Assembly (NCBI GenBank): GCA_016903675.1
Contig: JADQBA010000021.1
Location: forward strand, 28,028 to 92,027
Direction: 5' to 3'
From: Stigonema ocellatum SAG 48.90 = DSM 106950
GTDB taxonomy: Bacteria; Cyanobacteriota; Cyanobacteriia; Cyanobacteriales; Nostocaceae
DNA: 64,000 nucleotides
Shown here: in pieces, positions 8,471 to 16,586 of the stretch
Layout: the number at the start of each line of letters is the position of its first letter
Numbering within the stretch: the first letter of the stretch is position 1
Position numbers and translations under genes: made by a program
The notes under the pieces: model-generated
What the model was told of the DNA's origin: nothing
The model's database searches: none
The model's input: the letters and a program-made list of their open reading frames with translations, nothing else

Positions 8471-8875
8471 ATGAACAAGCAAGACTTTGATAAACTCCAA
8501 GGTCCTGACGCACCAAAGTGTGATACCCATTTGGTGCATCTAGATAATGTACGTTCTTGTCAACCGCAAATTATACCAACAGCCAAGGCACAGCAAATGG
8601 CGGAAGTTTTTGGGGTTTTGGCAGATACAAACCGTCTGCGCCTCCTATCAGTTCTGGTAAGTCAGGAGTTGTGTGTTTGCGATCTAGCCGCATTGACAAA
8701 AATGACGGAATCAGCGGTTTCTCATCAACTGCGATTATTAAAAGCGATGCGTTTAGTGAGTTATCGCCGCGAAGGTCGCAACGTCTATTACAGCTTGGCT
8801 GACAGTCACATCATTAATTTGTACCGTTCTTTAGCAGAACATTTGGATGAATCAATTGGAAATGGTATCGGGTAA
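8471..8875 (+). CDS. SmtB/ArsR-family metal-sensing repressor
   Basis: A 134-residue winged-helix repressor that should dissociate from DNA on metal binding. ELCVCDL (Cys68, Cys70) is the alpha-3 thiol site of ArsR/CadC-type sensors. Asp111, His113, His124 and Glu127 reproduce exactly the spacing of the alpha-5 zinc site of SmtB. Extra thiols occur near the N-terminus (Cys17, Cys30). Retention of both sites resembles ZiaR/AztR/BxmR-type cyanobacterial sensors. The recognition helix lies in MTESAVSHQLRLLKAM. It is divergent from the P1B ATPase with the operator between them, so it most likely controls the pump and itself. Its end overlaps the end of the convergent cyclase gene by 24 bases. Confidence 0.9.
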   Translation: MNKQDFDKLQGPDAPKCDTHLVHLDNVRSCQPQIIPTAKAQQMAEVFGVLADTNRLRLLSVLVSQELCVCDLAALTKMTESAVSHQLRLLKAMRLVSYRREGRNVYYSLADSHIINLYRSLAEHLDESIGNGIG

Positions 8876-11422
8876 AAATCTATTTAGAAAATAACGATTA
8901 CGCCCCTGTGCTTTGGCTTGGTAAAGAGCCTGATCTGCTGCCTCAACCAGATTTAAAGGAACCATATCAGTATTAGGAATTACTGTTGCAATACCTATAC
9001 TCAAGGTGATATACTGATTTACAGCCGATGCCTTATGGGGAATAGAAAGCTGTTGGACAGCTTTTTGAATTTCTCTGGCAATCTGAGTAGCCCCATGACT
9101 ATCAGTGTTTAGTAAGATAACAACGAATTCGTCTCCGCCATAACGAGCAGCTAAATCTGTAGAACGTTTAACAGTTTGTTTGAAAGTTTCGGCAACGAGA
9201 GTCAAACAAGTATCTCCGGCAGCATGACCGTAGGTATCGTTATATTGTTTGAAATAATCAATGTCGCATAGAAGTAATGACAGACAACGTTGTTCTCGTA
9301 AAAGATTTCGCCATGCATAATCAAGCTTGAGATCAAAACAGCGCCGATTGGGGAGATGGGTTAATTGATCGACCATTGCGAGATGTTGCAACTGCTGGTT
9401 AGCAACCTGTAATTGTTGATAAAGCTCTGATTGCTGAATGGCGATTCCCACTTGCGTTGCCAATTGCTTGAGTAGTTCGCAATCCCTTGGTTGCCACTCA
9501 CGAGGAGCGTTGCAATGATGAGCAATCAAAAGACCCCAAAGGCGATCGCCTTGTAAAATCGGTACAACTAACTTTGCTCTTACTTGCAATTGTTCCAAGA
9601 ACTCTACATAACAATCAGCAAATCCAGCGGTGTAGATGTCTGAAATGACTTTAACCAGACCCTGTTGATAAGACTGTCCTTGCATCTTTACAAAGTAGCT
9701 GTCTGTAATTTCCATATTTAGGATGGGCTGCCAACCTTCTGCTACAGACTCTGTGACAACTACACCACTCCAATCTGGGTTAAAGCGGTAGATAATGACG
9801 CGATCATTTTGCAGAAATTGCCGTATTTCGGCAACAGTTGTATTTAAAATTTCATCTAAGTCCAAAGACTGGCGGATGTGTTGAGCGATCGCGCAAATCA
9901 TGCGTTCTCTTTGAGTCTGCTGTTGCAGTTCTTGTTGAGCCTGTTTGCTGATTGTGATATCTGTAAATGATGCGACTACCGCATAGGGTTTTGATTCATC
10001 GGGTTGAAATAGTGGTTGAGAATTAATCGAAATCCAAGTCAGACTACCATTAGGTTTGTAAACTCCCACGATCACATTAAACTGGGGTTTTCCCGTGCGT
10101 AAGGTAACAATGGCGGGATGGGTTTCACCCGTCCAAGGGGAACCATCTTCATGAATAGCTCGCCATCGCTGATCGATGGAAGTTCTTCCCATCATTTGCT
10201 CGGCTGTTAACCCTAAAATTCTTTCTGCACTCTCGTTACAGGCAGTAATTCGCCCATCGACTTGCTGTAGTACAACACCTTCTGCCATCGTTGCAATTAC
10301 AGAACGGTAGCGTTGTTCACTTTCTCTAAGTGCGGCTTCTGCCTGTATGCGATCGCTGATGTCTTCAAAAATGTACAATCGCCCAAAATATCGATCCTGA
10401 TTATCTCGAATTTGGCTAGAAAAGCGACGAATCGTCCGCCCATCTACAAATACAATTTTATCATCGATTGTACAACGATTCTCTTCAGATTGCAACCGCT
10501 TACAGGATTCAACGAATGCTGGCAAATCCGCAATCAGGCGTATACAGTGAGGAATGATATCATTATTATCAAGTCGCATCTGAGCTTCTAAATGTTCAAT
10601 GCCCCAAATTTCACAGAAGCGGTGATTGAAATAGAGGATTTTGTCTGTGCGATTGTCAACAAGATAGAATCCTAGCAAAGAAGTGTCAGTCATCGAGCGC
10701 AGTAAAGCTTCCTGCCAGCGCAATGCCTCTTCTAGACGCTGGCGTTCTAAGAGAGCAGTTTGTTGCTTGGTAATATCTTTTTCGTTGACGAGGATTGTAG
10801 CATCACCCGTAACCGGATCGCGGGTGCATTGTATATCATCATGCCATCGAATCCCCTTTGTTGCTAGCCCAAGGGCAATCCCTAGTTCTGCTGCTACCAT
10901 TTGGAGATACTCAGTCTCTAAAGAACTCCACTGTCGTGGACTACTGCACTGGTGAGCAATCAGTAAACCCCACAAATGAGGAGACGAACTAGAAATTCCA
11001 TCCATCTCCTGACTATTGACTAAAATTGGTACTATTAAATTAGCTTGAATCTGCAAACTGGCTAATAGCTCTTTGTAACAAGGGTCAAATTTTTGAGCAT
11101 TAATATCTTCAATGACACCAACCCGTCCCTGTTGATATCGCTCTACCCATGTAGCATTGAAACAAGGATCATAAATTAATTGTCCCAGAATCGGTTTCCA
11201 TGGGGGGCTTACAGACTCTTCTGCTATGACTCCATCTCCATCAGGTAAGAAGCGATAAATAACGATGCGATCGCTTTTTAAAGTTTTTCTGACTTTGCTA
11301 ACAATAACGTTGAGAATTTCACTCAATTCAAATGGCTGTTGAATTCCCACAGCGAGCATCCCAATTTTAAGTAGAATTTGCTTTAAGTCAACTTCAGAAC
11401 CTGATAGATAATTAGAGTTCAT
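8852..11422 (-). CDS. GAF/PAS/GGDEF diguanylate cyclase
   Basis: A multidomain sensor that should make cyclic di-GMP. The order is an N-terminal phytochrome-like GAF, two PAS domains, a second GAF of the same type, and a C-terminal GGDEF domain with an intact RYGGDEF motif (about residue 762 from the preferred start). No EAL domain and no membrane segments are present, so it is probably cytosolic. Both GAF domains carry WGLLIAHxC and a Cys where bilin-binding GAFs attach chromophore, but the following residue is Tyr and not the usual His (PCYKELL and DCYVEFL). Bilin binding is therefore possible but unproven. A GTG at 11464 would add 14 Cys-rich residues, and the internal ATG at 11422 looks more natural. 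Confidence 0.88.
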   Translation of the reverse strand: MNSNYLSGSEVDLKQILLKIGMLAVGIQQPFELSEILNVIVSKVRKTLKSDRIVIYRFLPDGDGVIAEESVSPPWKPILGQLIYDPCFNATWVERYQQGRVGVIEDINAQKFDPCYKELLASLQIQANLIVPILVNSQEMDGISSSSPHLWGLLIAHQCSSPRQWSSLETEYLQMVAAELGIALGLATKGIRWHDDIQCTRDPVTGDATILVNEKDITKQQTALLERQRLEEALRWQEALLRSMTDTSLLGFYLVDNRTDKILYFNHRFCEIWGIEHLEAQMRLDNNDIIPHCIRLIADLPAFVESCKRLQSEENRCTIDDKIVFVDGRTIRRFSSQIRDNQDRYFGRLYIFEDISDRIQAEAALRESEQRYRSVIATMAEGVVLQQVDGRITACNESAERILGLTAEQMMGRTSIDQRWRAIHEDGSPWTGETHPAIVTLRTGKPQFNVIVGVYKPNGSLTWISINSQPLFQPDESKPYAVVASFTDITISKQAQQELQQQTQRERMICAIAQHIRQSLDLDEILNTTVAEIRQFLQNDRVIIYRFNPDWSGVVVTESVAEGWQPILNMEITDSYFVKMQGQSYQQGLVKVISDIYTAGFADCYVEFLEQLQVRAKLVVPILQGDRLWGLLIAHHCNAPREWQPRDCELLKQLATQVGIAIQQSELYQQLQVANQQLQHLAMVDQLTHLPNRRCFDLKLDYAWRNLLREQRCLSLLLCDIDYFKQYNDTYGHAAGDTCLTLVAETFKQTVKRSTDLAARYGGDEFVVILLNTDSHGATQIAREIQKAVQQLSIPHKASAVNQYITLSIGIATVIPNTDMVPLNLVEAADQALYQAKAQGRNRYFLNRFLPDTISN

Positions 11423-11466
11423 AACAGTAGTACAAACGCAATCGCAACAGGAAAGTAGAAACACAT

Positions 11467-11512
11467 TTTCCCCCTACACCCCTACACCCCTACACCCTCA
11501 CACCCCTGTGTT
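11467..11512. repeat. CCCCTACA-type tandem repeat
   Basis: Short tandem C-rich units (CCCCTACACC) end in CACCCCTGTGTTTCTTGA. The same unit and the same end occur at 22833-22886 and 44963-45003, so this is a dispersed STRR-like family. Confidence 0.8.
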
Positions 11513-11542
11513 TCTTGAAAGCTACTATATATCATTTTGGTC

Positions 11543-12166
11543 TTAAGAGCCTTCAAAAGTCGCCAAAATGGCAAATAACAGATACAGTAATCCTCCGATG
11601 ACTGTGACTGTTCGCTCTGAGATGCGTTTAGCTAGCAATCGACCTCCGATGACAGCTATCCCTGTACAAATAGCGTGACCTAGAACCGATCCAGCAATCA
11701 CCCCCATGGGATGATAGGTGGCAGCCAAGGCGATGGTAGTTATTTGGGTGCGATCGCCCAATTCGGCAATAAAAGTTAGACTGAACGCTTCACGGAAAAT
11801 TGCTAATCTAGTCTTCTTTTGGGGCAATTTCAACTCAGCTTTATGAACAAAAGCAGCTGCGTCTTGTTCTTCTTCTCCTTCTATTTTGGCTGACATTCGA
11901 CTTGCATCATACAATAATTTCACCCCAAAGAAAACAAATAAAGCAATTTCCGCATAGTGAACATAAATCCGGGGAACTAAAGACAAAACATTTCCGGCTA
12001 GAACGGACATTATAGTCATTACTCCCAAAGCAGCCAATACTCCCCAAAATATCAGGGAACGAAAAGCCAAATGGCGCATGGCTAGAATCAGGGCAACAAA
12101 GAAAGTTTTATCGCCAAATTCAGCAGCGGTAATGAGTAATAAACTCGTAGTAAAAGCGATTAGCAT
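11543..12166 (-). CDS. TMEM165/Gdt1-family Mn2+ (cation) exporter
   Basis: An integral membrane transporter of the UPF0016/Gdt1 family, whose cyanobacterial members move Mn2+ out of the cytoplasm. It has two homologous halves, each with the family's E-x-G-D-(K/R)-T signature: AAEFGDKTFF near the N-terminus and IAELGDRTQI in the second half. They are separated by an acidic cytosolic loop. The start chosen is ATG 12166 because GAGGAG lies nine bases before it, although the frame is open to 12223. The resulting 207 residues with six or so hydrophobic helices match the family size. A Mn-sensing riboswitch sits upstream on the same strand, which independently supports manganese as substrate. Confidence 0.88.
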   Translation of the reverse strand: MLIAFTTSLLLITAAEFGDKTFFVALILAMRHLAFRSLIFWGVLAALGVMTIMSVLAGNVLSLVPRIYVHYAEIALFVFFGVKLLYDASRMSAKIEGEEEQDAAAFVHKAELKLPQKKTRLAIFREAFSLTFIAELGDRTQITTIALAATYHPMGVIAGSVLGHAICTGIAVIGGRLLAKRISERTVTVIGGLLYLLFAILATFEGS

Positions 12167-12201
12167 TTCATCAAACTCCTCAATAGTCATGACCATTTGA
12201 G

Positions 12202-12241
12202 TGAGCTTGATGAAAGTAGACACACTTCACCAAGCTCACAT
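12202..12241 (-). promoter_or_regulatory. Long hairpin between riboswitch and Gdt1 gene
   Basis: On the minus strand GTGAGCTTGGTGAAG pairs with CTTTCATCAAGCTCAC around a short loop, giving a stem of about 15 bp just before the gene. There is no U-run after it, so it is more likely part of a translation-level or processing expression platform than an intrinsic terminator. Confidence 0.5.
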
Positions 12242-12291
12242 TCAATGTGAACTCGATGAAGGTCTTGCTCCCAAGTGTTCAAAAACTTGTC

Positions 12292-12374
12292 ACCTGAACC
12301 AGGCATTTATAGCCAGCATGTTGACTCAGGCAGACTGGCGTTGGTTTAATGCCAGCAGCTACTCCCCTTCAGAT
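12292..12374 (-). ncRNA. yybP-ykoY (Mn2+) riboswitch
   Basis: The minus-strand leader of the Gdt1 gene carries the aptamer hallmarks. A 7-bp closing stem is formed by 12374-12368 (ATCTGAA) with 12298-12292 (TTCAGGT). The invariant GGGGAGTAGC loop begins immediately after the 5' arm, and a second conserved loop reads CTGAGTCAACATGCTGGC. The helix order agrees with the yybP-ykoY class, which binds Mn2+ and often precedes UPF0016 exporters. High Mn2+ should raise expression of the exporter. Confidence 0.85.
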
Positions 12375-12419
12375 ACTGATAATTATATCTCAAGCGTGAA
12401 ATTATGTTATCCTTGTTTC

Positions 12420-12500
12420 TATAGAATTCCTAAATCATTCGTGAGATAAAGAAACCCGGTATCTGGGAGATACCGGGTTCCTGCCCACACGGATTGCTAT
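12420..12500. repeat. Hairpin repeat, AACCCGGTATCT family
   Basis: Arms at 12453-12464 and 12468-12479 (12 bp) lie within a conserved frame that starts TAG(A)ATTCCTAAATCATTCG and ends GATTGCTATAG. Other copies are at 14334-14390 and, inverted, at 52770-52871. With the riboswitch it fills the gap between the Gdt1 and peroxidase genes. Confidence 0.8.
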
Positions 12501-12549
12501 AGATTGTGTCTCTTAAGGCATAAGGAGTGCCTTTTGTTGGAAGTTCACG

Positions 12550-14067
12550 TTAAACAGACCGAATTCCATCACCAATTGGATTGAGATCTCCTACAAAATT
12601 TAAGAGATCTGCTAAGGTGAAAGTTCCTGGTACTGTTGCAGGAAGTGTCGGCTTCCAGTTGGGTTCGTGAACCAAAAACGAGTTACTATCCCTTGACTGT
12701 AGAAGTCCGACAAAGACCTCAGCAACAATTCGGCTTCCTACTTGACCTAGGTGCTTTCCTTCGCCTTGAATTAGTGCTTCCTTCAGAATATAGTACCAAA
12801 GTGGTGATTCGAGATCGAAACCTTGTGCTTTGGCAACTTCCCCATCTGAACCTTGGGAAATTTCATCTGGGGTCAAAGGCTCAAATCCGATAAATTTTGC
12901 AACACTTTGACCAGAGGGTAAGCCAAGACTACGACCTCGGAGAAGGTTTCTGATCGCCAAAGCATTAGGCTGAGGAACGTTTGGTAAAGTTTGCAGAGGA
13001 ACAACTAAGAAAGGATCTAGCTTTCGGCTGAAATTAACTCGTACATTAGGATCTAATTCAAAGAACCTCCTCCAATCGATAATCCAGTTGCTAGGAATTG
13101 GAATAGGAATTGGAACAGGAGCATTACCATCGCCAGACTTTTTAGTGAACTCAAACAGCAACTCAAGAGTTGCAGCTGTGATGTGACCGGGACTATTTGT
13201 GTCAATGCCAAAAATTCGGTTGTAGTCGTACACTGAACGAACCATACTATGACCCAGCCGATACGCTGCTACTGAAAACTCCACAGGGATGAATGGATCT
13301 CTATCGAACTTGTAAAAACGTCTACCTTCGTTCAACACGAGATCTAGCTGCTCAGTGTCAAGAACACGCCGTAAGAAATCGTGAAGCACAATCCATTGGT
13401 AGTGCCAAGTGACTAAGTCTCTTGCCTCTTCAAAAGGTGTCTTCCCGATAGGCGATTGTTGTACGATAGTTCCATCCTTAATGCCGTCAACTACTTTGTT
13501 ATGAAACTTTAGAAAAGCGACATGTAGTTGCGCAACTATTAAGTTTTCATCATTGCGTGGGTCACCGAGCAAACCAAGACCACTCTGAGCACGAGGGAGG
13601 TCGTTTGGCAGTGGAGGTAGTGGAGGTGTCCCAGTGTTCACTGCTTGCGTTGTCCCAAGGAGAAACTTTTCTTGAGGATCAGTCCCTAGAACAAATTCGT
13701 AGAGATAGGGTTGAGCATCTGGACCAGAGCCGTAAAGACTGTCCAAATCCAGCAATGGCGAGCGAAAGTTTCTGATCGCCAACGGGTCAACAATACTTTC
13801 TTGTAAAGTTGTAGTGTCAAAGGTAATGTCATGATCGACGAATTGACCAAAATAGGTATATCCAGCTGGGATGGTTTCATTATCTCCATCTGAAGTATTG
13901 GGTTCTGGATCTACCATCGCTTTTCCAAGCTCTGTCAGACTTTCCTCTGATGGAATAAATGGGTCAAGTTCCGGGAACAGTCTGCCAAACTTTCCTGATT
14001 GAACTGTTTGACCACGCGGCTGATTGTCTCCTGTGCGAGGTCCAAATCCGTGGCGAAATTTAGCCAT
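12550..14067 (-). CDS. Animal-type haem peroxidase
   Basis: A 505-residue member of the animal haem peroxidase (An_peroxidase/peroxinectin/cyclooxygenase) superfamily, which uses peroxide to oxidise halides or organic substrates. GQFVDHDITFD holds the distal His79 with the Asp80 that in this family contacts haem and calcium. AAYRLGHSMVRSVYDYN contains the likely proximal His273, and the ARSGLGLLGDPRNDEN-like segment (here PRAQSGLGLLGDPRNDEN) is the family's conserved loop. The start MAKFRHGFGPRTG has AGAGGA about eight bases upstream. No signal peptide is visible. The protein is about the size of a bare catalytic domain without appended repeats. Neighbours give no pathway, so the substrate is unknown. 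Confidence 0.85.
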   Translation of the reverse strand: MAKFRHGFGPRTGDNQPRGQTVQSGKFGRLFPELDPFIPSEESLTELGKAMVDPEPNTSDGDNETIPAGYTYFGQFVDHDITFDTTTLQESIVDPLAIRNFRSPLLDLDSLYGSGPDAQPYLYEFVLGTDPQEKFLLGTTQAVNTGTPPLPPLPNDLPRAQSGLGLLGDPRNDENLIVAQLHVAFLKFHNKVVDGIKDGTIVQQSPIGKTPFEEARDLVTWHYQWIVLHDFLRRVLDTEQLDLVLNEGRRFYKFDRDPFIPVEFSVAAYRLGHSMVRSVYDYNRIFGIDTNSPGHITAATLELLFEFTKKSGDGNAPVPIPIPIPSNWIIDWRRFFELDPNVRVNFSRKLDPFLVVPLQTLPNVPQPNALAIRNLLRGRSLGLPSGQSVAKFIGFEPLTPDEISQGSDGEVAKAQGFDLESPLWYYILKEALIQGEGKHLGQVGSRIVAEVFVGLLQSRDSNSFLVHEPNWKPTLPATVPGTFTLADLLNFVGDLNPIGDGIRSV

Positions 14068-14711
14068 CTTTGCTATCCTCTTAACTCTTATGTGTGTAAG
14101 TCGGGGTATCTGACATCTTGCACCTCCCTTGTGGAAGGGCTGGTAGCCCTACGTACGAAATCACAAGCTTTTTGTTGCTCTGATTTTCGCAACGCCGGCT
14201 CTGGTTCAAGATATGAGGTATTGAGTCTATCTCCGGTCTAAAGAGACGGAGATTCTGGCAAGAAAGCATTTGCTTCCCGTTCTTCTTTAATTAAGTGCAA
14301 GCAAAATCAACTTATGCACTTTTGAGATATGGCATTCCTAAATCATTCGTGAGATAAAGAAACCCGGTATCTCCCAGATACCGGGTATAGTCGGCTCAGT
14401 ACTTTCTCACAAAGAAAGCGGAGGATTGCGATAGAAATGGGAAATTTTTGCGCTCATCTGACTATTTGTGATTTATCAACACCTGGTATCTGGCTCCCGC
14501 ACGGAGAAGGATTCCAACGAATCCGAGTGACCAGACGCGAATTTTCGCGTCTGTTGAAGGTAATAGTGGAACTAGCAGGTACAGATAGCCGTCAGGGAAT
14601 GTTAGTTGATCGGCATATTGTCTGCAACAGACATTCATAGTATAATTTAAAGATATGCATTCCTGTGTCTGCTGGCGTAACTCACAAAAATTAGGGAAAA
14701 AGCATCCTCAG
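14068..14711. other. Intergenic region before the cobalt transporter
   Basis: This holds the block ATCTTGCACCTCCCTTGTGG near 14113 (again near 17552), the inverted pair AAGTGCA...TGCACTT around 14295-14322, and a copy of the AACCCGGTATCT hairpin (arms 14361-14372 and 14376-14386). A 67-codon frame at 14437-14640 was considered and not supported. No cobalamin riboswitch core was found despite the downstream cbi genes. Confidence 0.5.
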
Positions 14712-15491
14712 ATGAAGCGAAAACAGCGGTTAGTAAGTTTGAGCGTGATGGCGACTTTGAGCTTTTACTGGATTGTAAGCTCAGATGCGTCTGCCTACGC
14801 GATGCACATTATGGAGGGCTTTTTGCCTCCTGGTTGGGCAATTTTTTGGTGGGTAGTGTCCTTACCATTTATGATTTTGGGATTGCGATCGCTACAGCTA
14901 CTTACCCAAGCCAACCCGGAACTGAAACTACTGCTAGCCTTGGCTGGTGCTTTTACCTTTGTGCTGTCAGCCTTGAAAATGCCTTCTGTCACAGGTAGTT
15001 GTTCTCACCCAACAGGAACAGGGTTAGGCGCAATGCTGTTTGGTCCTCTGGCGATGTCGGTTTTGGGTAGTCTGGTGCTGTTGTTTCAAGCACTGTTACT
15101 AGCCCATGGAGGCTTGACAACATTGGGTGCTAATGCTTTTTCTATGGCGATCGCAGGTCCATTTGTCGCTTACTTCATCTATCATCTCATAACGCGCCTC
15201 AGTGGTAAGCAAAAAATCGCCATCTTTTTAGCAGCCGCGTTAGCAGATTTAGTGACCTACGTCATTACTTCTGTGCAACTCGCCCTAGCTTTTCCGGCAC
15301 CAGTGGGCGGATTTATCGCCTCATTCAGTAAATTTGCAGGGATTTTTGCCATTACTCAAATCCCCTTGGCAATAAGTGAAGGATTACTGACTGTGCTGGT
15401 ATGGAATTGGCTACAATCGTACAATTCCGAAGAACTGGAACTATTGAAATTAATCAAACGGGAACCTGCAAGCCGTGAACAAATTCTATAA
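14712..15491 (+). CDS. cbiM: ECF cobalt transporter substrate-capture protein CbiM
   Basis: The membrane S-component of a Co2+ (possibly Ni2+) energy-coupling-factor importer. ATG 14712 is preferred over 14655 because it gives a clean signal peptide ending Ala-Tyr-Ala just before MHIMEGFLPPGW. Cleavage there would expose Met-His at the N-terminus, and the free amino group and the His at position 2 are the metal ligands in CbiM/NikM proteins. Several hydrophobic helices follow, with the conserved PSVTGSCSHPTGTGLG loop supplying a further His. It heads a four-gene operon cbiM-N-Q-O with overlapping ends. The presence of CbiN favours cobalt, although the hyp genes elsewhere in the window would give nickel a use. 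Confidence 0.92.
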   Translation: MKRKQRLVSLSVMATLSFYWIVSSDASAYAMHIMEGFLPPGWAIFWWVVSLPFMILGLRSLQLLTQANPELKLLLALAGAFTFVLSALKMPSVTGSCSHPTGTGLGAMLFGPLAMSVLGSLVLLFQALLLAHGGLTTLGANAFSMAIAGPFVAYFIYHLITRLSGKQKIAIFLAAALADLVTYVITSVQLALAFPAPVGGFIASFSKFAGIFAITQIPLAISEGLLTVLVWNWLQSYNSEELELLKLIKREPASREQIL

Positions 15492-15777
15492 AAGTAATTG
15501 GCTATTGGTAGTTGGGGTACTGGTTTTGGTAGTAGCACCATTAGTGTTTGTACGCGGTGGTGAATTTGCCGGTTCAGATGACAAAGCCCAAAAAGCCATT
15601 AGTGAAGTACAGCCTGGATATCAACCCTGGTTTAAACCACTGTTTGAACCGCCTAGTAGTGAAGTGGCAAGCTTATTATTTGCCTCCCAGGCGGCGGTTG
15701 GTGCTGGAGTGATGGGTTATGCCATTGGCTGGTATCGTGGGCGAACTACGCCTGGGCAGAAAAGGGACGAGGAATGA
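15475..15777 (+). CDS. cbiN: Cobalt transport accessory protein CbiN
   Basis: A 100-residue protein with two membrane helices (about residues 7-25 and 66-85) and a periplasmic loop containing GYQPWFKPLFEPPSSE, typical of CbiN. CbiN binds CbiM temporarily and helps load Co2+. It starts with GTG at 15475, overlapping the cbiM end by 17 bases, and its stop overlaps the cbiQ start (ATGA), so translational coupling along the operon is likely. Confidence 0.9.
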   Translation: MNKFYKSNWLLVVGVLVLVVAPLVFVRGGEFAGSDDKAQKAISEVQPGYQPWFKPLFEPPSSEVASLLFASQAAVGAGVMGYAIGWYRGRTTPGQKRDEE

Positions 15778-16586
15778 GTCTACAACTAGATACACTTGCT
15801 TACACGAACCGACTGCGGGGACTACCACCAGAACATAAATTGCTATTTGGGATGGCGGTTCTATTCATCTCCCTTTCTACCCACCCTTTAGTGCAAGTGG
15901 TAATAATAGTGTGGATGAGTGTGTGGATACTTGTCTATGCCAGAATACCCACTGATATTTATCTGCGATTGCTGACAATCTCCAGTTTTTTTTGGTTGAC
16001 AAGTTTACCAGCGTTAATGATTAATGCTGTGTCACTCACTGACTTGTCAAAAGTGCAAAGTGATTTATGGCAAGGATTCGCCTTTGGATATTACTATATT
16101 TACATCAGTCGCAGTGGGTGTCAACTGGGTTTGACAATTTTCACACGAGCGATGGCGTCTGTCTGTTGTCTATACTTCTTGATGCTGACAGTTCCATTTA
16201 CAGAAATTTTACAAACCCTACGCCGCCTCGGAATGCCAGTGCTACTCACGGAACTGATGTTGTTGATGTATCGGTTTATTTTTGTCCTGTTAAGAACAGC
16301 CGATGACTTTTGGATAGCTCAACAATCCCGTGGCGGCTACCGCACTTGGCGTACCGGGATGAAAAGTTTAGGAATACTCATCGGACAACTATTCAAGCGC
16401 ACCCTAGAACATTATCATCAGTTTTCTCTGGGACTAGCAGCGCGGGGTTTTGCGGGAGAATTTCGGGTTTGGCATCCCCGACGATATCGCCAATCAAAAC
16501 GCTATGCTTTGGAAGCACTACTTGGGTGTGTCGTATTAATAGCATTGGAATGGTGGCAGCATGGAGCAATGGCTACTAGAATTTGA
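15774..16586 (+). CDS. cbiQ: ECF transporter transmembrane protein CbiQ
   Basis: The 270-residue transmembrane T-component linking CbiM to the ATPase. The hydrophobic N-terminal half has about five helices. The C-terminal half contains the two Ala-Arg-Gly type coupling motifs of the family, recognisable as IAQQSRGGYRTW and LAARGFAGEF, which dock onto the ATPase. The start overlaps the cbiN stop by four bases, and the end overlaps the next gene by 26 bases. Confidence 0.92.
   Translation: MSLQLDTLAYTNRLRGLPPEHKLLFGMAVLFISLSTHPLVQVVIIVWMSVWILVYARIPTDIYLRLLTISSFFWLTSLPALMINAVSLTDLSKVQSDLWQGFAFGYYYIYISRSGCQLGLTIFTRAMASVCCLYFLMLTVPFTEILQTLRRLGMPVLLTELMLLMYRFIFVLLRTADDFWIAQQSRGGYRTWRTGMKSLGILIGQLFKRTLEHYHQFSLGLAARGFAGEFRVWHPRRYRQSKRYALEALLGCVVLIALEWWQHGAMATRI

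Noticed and set aside
14437..14640. A 67-codon frame upstream of cbiM
   Set aside because: No family recognised and no good ribosome-binding site. The region is the likely leader of the cbi operon.
14270..14711. Possible cobalamin or metal riboswitch before cbiM
   Set aside because: The conserved B12-box and GCCACTG core were not found.
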